From Theobroma cacao (lineage: Eukaryota; Streptophyta; Magnoliopsida; Malvales; Malvaceae): a stretch of 64,000 bases of DNA. Numbering within the stretch: position 1 is the stretch's first letter; every line of letters begins with the position of its first letter. The notes under the pieces are model-generated. The model saw nothing but the letters and a program-made list of their open reading frames with translations, ran no database searches and was not told where the DNA came from. Position numbers and translations under genes: made by a program. The stretch covers positions 5,759,909-5,823,908 of the forward strand of contig NC_030857.1 in assembly GCF_000208745.1 (NCBI RefSeq), written 5' to 3'. This document shows positions 57,461 to 64,000 of the stretch, piece by piece.

Positions 57461-60400
57461 CAAGGGCGGACGGGCGTGAAGTGAAATAGTGTCAGATGAC
57501 ATCAATAAACAAGCGTCAAAATTTTTATTAATTATATTATTTATGTTAAAATTTTATGTAACTAATGATGTTAATATATCTATTAATTTGTTTACAATTT
57601 TATAAAAAATGAAGTGAAAGACTTCTAAGTTAAAATAGATTTAAATATAATATCATTAGAAAAATTTATGAATCCGTCCCGTAATAATGACCATAGACTG
57701 TCGATAGTGGAGGAGTTACCCGTATCTGGATTGCTTTATTATTGGATGAGGGAGGAGTAACCCATGTCACTGCTTAAGAGGAAGGAATTACCGATGTTAG
57801 GAGTTACCTCGCTGCCGGTTATGTGGCTAAGTGTTTGGAAGGGATATTGTTTAAGTAATACCGTAGGATCGTCATGAAGCTATGATTGGTTAGACCCAGT
57901 GTGATGGGTTGTGAGAATATTATTGCTGGTATTTGATATGAGGAGTTTGGGCTATTTAATCGGCGCTTTAAGTGTTTTGGTTGCTAAGTGTGGAGCTTCT
58001 GCCCCCTTGGTGTTAAAGGTAAGGAATTTAAGCCCAATAATGGCTTTGTGATGTTGCTGGGCTCTGTGTTAGTGTACTTAGGCTATCATCCACTAGCAAC
58101 CATATATCGATTTTCATTTTTGGTTCTGAATTCATATATATATGAGAATGATGAAACAAGGCTCATTTCATCGATTAAATGGTGTGTTTATTTGTCAGCA
58201 TATAATAAGTAAATGGTAACGGATAAATAATTAATTATGCAACTTGAAAAATTAGGCAATAGTGCCAATTGCTGTTTGGACAGAAGTTAAGATTTAAGTG
58301 ACAATAATATGGTTTACTAAGTCATAATGAAATCATCATAAGGTACATGTCATCAACCAAATTGTTGCTGTCATAATTTGTTTGAACATATTCTCACATT
58401 ATATTATAGAACTAATAAGTGACAGAGTTAAGATTTTATATTTAGAGTGACGAAGACTCAAGTGGGTCAATATTTTCTGAAAAATTCATTTTCTTGAAAT
58501 AAGATTCAATTCTTTTATTACTAATGATAATCTATTCTCATATTTCAAAAAATTTTTAAATTATTCAAAGAAATCAATCTTAATAATTTACTTAAAATAA
58601 TTAATTATTATAAGCATAAATAATTTAATAATGACAATAATCTCAATTCCTAAATAAACTTCAACAATAGTAAAAAATTAACAAATATAATAACAAAAAT
58701 CTTAATGGGTAGCAATATCTTAAAAAATATTAAGTACTATCAATAAATAATTCAATGGGAAGCAATTCCCTAAAATTAATCACAAAAATTAAGTACAATA
58801 TCAATAAACAATTTATTAAGAAAGCAACCCCAAATAAAAATTTTAATTATTTACAATAATCTTAGTAAATAAATACTTTATAAGAAAGTAATCAAGAAAT
58901 CTCTAAACAAATAAGTAATAATTAACTTTAGGTGCTTAATCAAATCATTGTTTTGTTGTTTTTAACAAAAAATGACTAAGATGGTAAACCCAAAATCAAA
59001 ATCATTAAAAAAAACTATTAAATGCAGAAAAAGTTTAAAATTGAAATAATAAAAATAAAAAATAATAAATAAACTAAACTTATCAATTATCGTGACATGA
59101 ATTTAAGTTATTGACTAGAAGTTTTATGCATAGAAAATGCTTAAACAAAAAAGTATAAGAAAAAAATAAATTTTTGTTTATATTTAGTAAGAATAAAAGA
59201 GAACAAGAGGTGACGGTCATAAGATTTTAAAAAATGAAGTTTGAGTATAATTTTATTGTAATAGATTTTATTTTTAGTGTTTAGTCTATTAAAATTAACT
59301 ATTAACTAATTGTTGTGGGATATCTTAACAAATAAAAAATTATTATAAGAACAAAATTATATATTTTTTAAAAATATATGTTAAAAAAAATAAAATTTTT
59401 ATAAATATGAAATTAAAATATTTTAAAAAATAAAAATAAGTAGAAAAATTTAAAAATTAACCCCCGCCCCACCCTCCCCTCCCCTCCGCCTCTGGTGCTA
59501 GCACTTCATCTCAAGTTATATTTGGGCATTACGTAATAAGATTAAGATTAGCATAACGTTACTTTGTTGTAAAGTCAAAAATGTAGTTACTATATATGGT
59601 ACAATTCATTAATAAAAGTTTACGTATAACAATTAAAAATAAATAATTATGCCACTTGTACAAGTCAAAGTGGTGCTTCAATAAAGGACAAATTTTTAGC
59701 AGATTTTTTTTTTTTTGTGTTGAAATATTGTTTCAACATAAAAAAACAGTACTGGAGATTTTAAGTGTATTTATAGTTGCACTAATAATTTATTTAATAA
59801 ATATGATATAATTTTAAAAGAATATGTATTATATATTTTGTTTGAACAAATATTCTTGATTCAAAATTGTAATTAAAATATATATTATCTAAAAAATAAA
59901 AAATTTAAATATTTAACTCGATTATTAGTGTTTAATTTCTTCTTTCTTTAAATAAAAAAAATACAAAATACACAAAATTGTGTATGATACTATCAAATTA
60001 AGAAAAGTTTTGATTTAATAAAAAATAAATCATAGCTGATGATTTTGTCCCGATGTCTTGAATATACGAGATTTAAATCCTTTTCTTCACAATGGATTGT
60101 AAAGACAAATTTGTTTCTTTCCTCAACGATGTAATAAAACAATTCTTAACAAAATCGAAGGATGGAAAATATAAAGTCCTTTTCTAAAAAAAAAAATAAT
60201 AATGCGCCCAAATACGCTGTTTGGTTCATGACGGGTAGCGTGACTGGCGGGGGTTGAGTTCCACGGAGTGGGGCCGAAAAACGTACAGAAGGTCCAAATA
60301 TGACTGCGGGCAAGTACCTTGTTGCCTAACTAATAACTATTCTGTTCTTCGACGGTCCAACGCGCGTAAGACTAATCAAAATTCCTTCGGCTTATAACAT

Positions 60401-60524
60401 GATCTGACATGCGAAAACGGAAAACTCAAAACAATATACTAACTTAATAATCTCGCATTTTTCACATCTTCAGCTCCGCCTTCCTCCCTCTTCCTTCTCC
60501 TCGTTTCCCTCTCGTCTCTCGGCC

Positions 60525-63500
60525 ATGAAGCACCGTAGCCCCAAGAAAATCTCCGTTAAATGGATCCCATTTCTCTGCATCTGCTTCTTCACTCTCGGAA
60601 TTCTCTTCTGTAACAGGTCTCTCTTTTTGATTTGCCATTAGTTCTTTGCCTTTTCCTTTTATTGTGGATTGAATTAATGAATTGGGTCAGAGCTTTTTTC
60701 TTTTCTTTTTTCCGGTTTGGGTCTTTAATCTTTGGAATGGAGTTTATTTTTTATATATGGAAAGCCATTGGATTTTGGTTACAGGCTGTGGCTCCCACTT
60801 GAATCCAACGGTCAGCTCATCTCTCGGCATCGACGTGAACAGGAGTTGCAGATTGTCTCCGAGGATTGCGATACGAAGAAAGTATGTTTCTGTTATTTTC
60901 ACTATCACAGTATAACTTCCATTGTTTGTTTTCTTTTACTTTTTTTTTTTAAGAAAAAACAATTTTAATGTTTCTAAAAGAAAGTTTTATTGTGTTACAG
61001 AAGCCTGCACAAGATAATGATGTAATGGGTGAAGTTTTGAAAACCCACGAAGCAATTCAGTGAGTACAAAATCGGGTTCTTATTATTTGGAAAAAAGAAT
61101 TGAAGACTTGGCTAATAATTTCTTCGTAATTTGATTTTTGTTGAGGCCTGACAGATCTCTAGACAAGTCGGTTGCAATGCTTCAGATGCAGTTAGCTGCC
61201 TCACGTAGTTCTCAAGAAATGGGGAACTTGGATGCCTCCAGTGCTGTCTCAACCTTGGCTCATGATGGCCCACCAAGGAAGAAAGTGTTCATGGTTATTG
61301 GAATTAACACTGCTTTTAGTAGTAGGAGGCGGCGTGATTCTGTCAGAGAGACTTGGATGCCTCAAGGTTTCATAGTTTTCAACGTTTCGTAGCCCTTTTG
61401 AGGATTTTATATTTTATTAGTTTGTTATTTAATATCTCAAATGAATTTTGACATTTGTATTCGAACAGGGGAAAAGCTTGTTCAGTTGGAGCGGGAGAAA
61501 GGGATTGTCATCCGTTTCATGATTGGCCATAGGTAAATCATCTTTCTGTTCCTTGTTCAGTGCATACATTTCTTGGCAAAAACCCTAGGGAGTTATACGT
61601 TTTGAAGTAGGTATGGAGTAATTCAAAATATTAAGCAAGTGATGCTTGTAATAATGTGATGAATATGGCTTGCTTCAGTATGTAATTTGAACTGACATAA
61701 GTTATATCTGCATTGTATTACCCAGTGCAACATCCAACAGCATTTTAGATAGAGCTATTGATTCAGAGGATGCTCAGCATAAGGACTTCCTTAGACTGGT
61801 AAAACAGCACTCCTGCAATAATCTTTGATATCCTAATGAGATATTATGGCATTTCTTACCAATAAGTGGTTTCAATCTTAAAATGCAGGAGCATGTTGAA
61901 GGATATCATGAATTATCTGCAAAAACAAAAATTTTCTTTTCTACTGCAGTTGCAAAATGGGATGCTGAGTTTTATGTCAAGGTGGATGATGATGTCCATG
62001 TTAACCTTGGTACATTTGCCATCTCCTATTATTTTTCTTTTTTATTATTGAAAACATTTTATCACCCAACATAGTGGTGAAGAAAAAAATTTTGATTGTT
62101 TTCTAAGTTGAATTTCTTACACATATTTCTTATAGGTGTGCTAGCTGCAACTCTTGGCCGTCACCGTTCGAAGCCCAGAGTCTATATAGGGTGCATGAAA
62201 TCTGGACCTGTTCTTTCTCAAAAGTAATATCCTGTTGACCTGTTTATTGTTGATAATATTTCTGTTTGATTTGCTTTGCTCCCTCCTGCAAATTTGTTAT
62301 GTAACTTTTCTTGAATTCCTCTCTGTACTGTAGGAATGTCAAATACCACGAACCAGAATACTGGAAATTTGGAGAAGAGGGCAACAAATACTTTCGACAT
62401 GCAACTGGGCAGATATATGCAATTTCAAAGGATCTGGCAACCTACATCTCCATAAACCAGTAAGAACTTTGATTTTTGTCTTATATATTGCTGAGCCATA
62501 TCGAGGGTTCTGATTTAATCTTCATGGCCCCTTGTATGTGTGTCGATTTGGCAGTGTCTTCACCATTATCCCCTTCTTTGCTTCAGTTGTCTATTTGATT
62601 ATGTTTTTCTCCCATTCAAATCAAGTAGCAATTTTTTTACTTCAAGCATACCGTTACTCAAAACATTGAAAATCTTTTATTATGTTGCATAAATTCTGTC
62701 AAATTGGGCATAATTCAAGTCCTCAAATGAGTGTAAAGCCAAATGAAAATGCCCAAGAGCACTAAAATGCTGATCAAATTTATATCCTTGGACTATATGG
62801 GCAAAGCAGACTGGTGAATTTGTATATTATTTTGATTTTTGTAACTTTGCACCCTTGATCTTCTGCACCAATAATATTCTGTGTTAAAAAGCCATGGCTA
62901 ATATTCAGAGTGACTCTGACTGATTGCAGGCCTATATTGCATAAATATGCTAATGAAGATGTGTCCCTCGGTGCATGGTTTATCGGCCTTGAGGTTGAGC
63001 ATATAGATGATAGGAATATGTGCTGTGGGACTCCGCCAGGTAATGTTCTTGAAGAATATAAATAAGTTAATCTTGTGCCTAACTTTATATGAAATATAGT
63101 TAGTTTCAAACTATCATAAGGACCAATAAATGGAAAATGGAAATAAGGAGGATGGGATTACATGTTTATGCAATGGTACCAGATGATCGGATGGGTTGCA
63201 GTTGCACTCAAGGGCTTCTTGTTGTCAAAATCTAGTAATAGTCATATATATTTTTTTGTTTTTCATTTTTGTTTTGTCGACTGTTTTAAGTTAGTGTTAT
63301 GCATTGCAAAATATGCAACCATATGCATCCCTGAGTTGTTACAACGTATTAGTTTGGACCTTATTAGTATTGCTCTGACAAAGGAAGTGTGTCAAGAATA
63401 AGGTGTTAAAACTTTTAATAAAGATTGTGAGTGCTCATTTGATTTCATTAATGCATAACATACTTTTCTAGCTTGGTCTTCCCTCTAACTCGAGTTTATT

Positions 63501-63662
63501 TCCGGTACCACAGATTGTGAGTGGAAGGCACAAGCAGGCAATGTATGTGTTGCATCATTTGATTGGAGCTGCAGCGGAATCTGCAAATCAGTGGAGAAGA
63601 TCAAGGTTGTTCACGAAAGGTGTGGTGAAGGGGATGGAGCTGTTTGGAGTGCTTTATTCTAA
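60525..63662 (+). CDS. B3GALT7: Beta-1,3-galactosyltransferase, GT31 family (DUF4094-containing)
   Basis: A Golgi type II membrane enzyme predicted to transfer galactose in beta-1,3 linkage to glycoprotein or arabinogalactan glycans. Exons 60525-60616, 60785-60881, 61001-61059, 61155-61366, 61469-61532, 61726-61798, 61889-62009, 62136-62223, 62334-62459, 62930-63039 and 63514-63662 join in frame to 396 residues, normal for the group. A basic start (KHRSPKK) precedes the signal anchor (about 12-30). The DUF4094 stem follows (about 31-115). The catalytic domain has [33 protein letters not shown], the metal-binding DDD at 232-234 in [12 protein letters not shown], the IGCMKSGPV block, [13 protein letters not shown] and [20 protein letters not shown]. 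The C-terminus carries plant-type cysteines ([11 protein letters not shown]). From memory At1g77810 (B3GALT7) is the syntenic homologue; At1g22015 is its duplicate. Confidence 0.95.
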
Positions 63663-64000
63663 ATTAATTTGGATCGGATGGTATTCTGGAGCAAACAAGA
63701 GTAAACCTTTGTGGTTGACAATCAAGGAGAAGCAGTTTTCACTGCTGAGGTGGGAGAGAACAGTGCATCCGGTTACGCTGTCATGGTACATATCTGCAAC
63801 ACATTTCCTCGAAATTTTTTCGTGAAATAATATTGGATCATGGCAAGCAAAGACATTAATGTAGGAGCTGTATAATCAGAAAATCTAGGGTATGTTCCAA
63901 TTCTTTTTTTTTGAGTTTAGCAATGTCATAGTATTTATAGACAAAAAGTGTTAAGAGTTTTGTTTTTCTTCTTTCTCATTTTGCATAGAAATTAAGTTTG
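63663..64000 (+). other. 3' UTR of the galactosyltransferase gene
   Basis: Downstream of the TAA there is no further coding signal. The in-frame-looking open frame to 63825 belongs to another reading frame of the last exon. The window ends here. Confidence 0.5.

Larger units (their letters stand above)
54797..60524. other. 5.7-kb AT-rich spacer between eIF5 and the galactosyltransferase
   Basis: Divergent promoters lie at both ends. Between them are a 37-bp tandem duplication (55341-55407), a long AT microsatellite (56187-56226), a minus-strand coding-like island (57270-57460), a GC-richer patch with repeated GGAGTTACC-type motifs (57711-57810), and a long very AT-rich block (58400-60030). 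A C-rich run lies at 59461-59490. No complete gene is recognised. Confidence 0.5.

Noticed and set aside
63517..63825. 102-codon plus-strand open frame at the galactosyltransferase end
   Set aside because: Wrong frame of the last exon; the true frame ends at 63662 with the conserved Cys-rich C-terminus.
1..64000. Search for LTR retrotransposons, known plant miRNA precursors and organelle insertions
   Set aside because: By eye I found no reverse transcriptase or integrase motifs, no long terminal repeats, no match to common conserved miRNA sequences other than the miR160 target, and no plastid or mitochondrial genes.

Overview
This window is nuclear DNA of a flowering plant, almost certainly a eudicot and probably a rosid. 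The evidence is AT-rich intergenic DNA, many short GT-AG introns, chloroplast transit peptides, two cytosolic-type tRNA genes with Pol III terminators, and plant-only families (a TGA bZIP factor, an ARF carrying a miR160 site, a BPS1-like protein, a plant rhomboid). I cannot name the species. There is a 5-base N gap at 1216-1220. I see no bacterial, viral, organellar or CRISPR material and no intact transposon.

Layout from left to right: TGA7-like bZIP factor (+, 1821-6026, 8 coding exons); chloroplast J-domain protein (+, 7372-9782, 5 exons); phosphopantothenate-cysteine ligase of CoA synthesis (-, 10865-13415, 9 exons); tRNA-Trp(CCA) (-, 16008-16079); rhomboid-family membrane protein that has lost its catalytic histidine (+, 16331-18738, 6 exons); tRNA-Arg(UCU) (+, 19493-19565); a 7.3-kb gene-poor stretch; BPS1-like protein (+, 26908-27995, 2 exons); long-form serine hydroxymethyltransferase (-, 29986-34834, 4 exons); a 90-residue membrane protein (+, 37806-38186, 2 exons); chloroplast GrpE (-, 40636-42681, 3 exons); ARF17-like auxin response factor with a miR160 site (-, 47534-50392); eIF5 (-, 52059-53387, uninterrupted CDS with a leader intron); and a GT31 beta-1,3-galactosyltransferase (+, 60525-63662, 11 exons). 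I joined all spliced models by hand. Each keeps one reading frame across GT-AG junctions and rebuilds the expected protein.

The genes do not form one pathway, and adjacency here is ancestral gene order rather than an operon. From memory of the Arabidopsis map, the gene set matches three Arabidopsis chromosome-1 segments that look like fractionated copies of one ancestral block: At1g77810-At1g77930 (galactosyltransferase, eIF5, ARF17, BPS1-like, rhomboid KOMPEITO/RBL8, TGA7, DnaJ), At1g22015-At1g22030 (galactosyltransferase, SHM6, BPS1-like) and At1g36370-At1g36390 (SHM7, small membrane protein, GrpE). This window keeps them together. Functional links are loose: ARF17 and KOMPEITO both act in pollen wall formation in Arabidopsis, and the J-domain protein and GrpE are both Hsp70 co-chaperones likely to act in plastids.

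The points most worth a second look are the apparent pseudoprotease rhomboid, the merged synteny block, the miR160 site, a TGA-binding palindrome upstream of the TGA gene, a coding-like island on the minus strand near 57.3-57.46 kb, and several local tandem duplications in the AT-rich spacers. I found nothing that clearly qualifies as a wholly new biological system.
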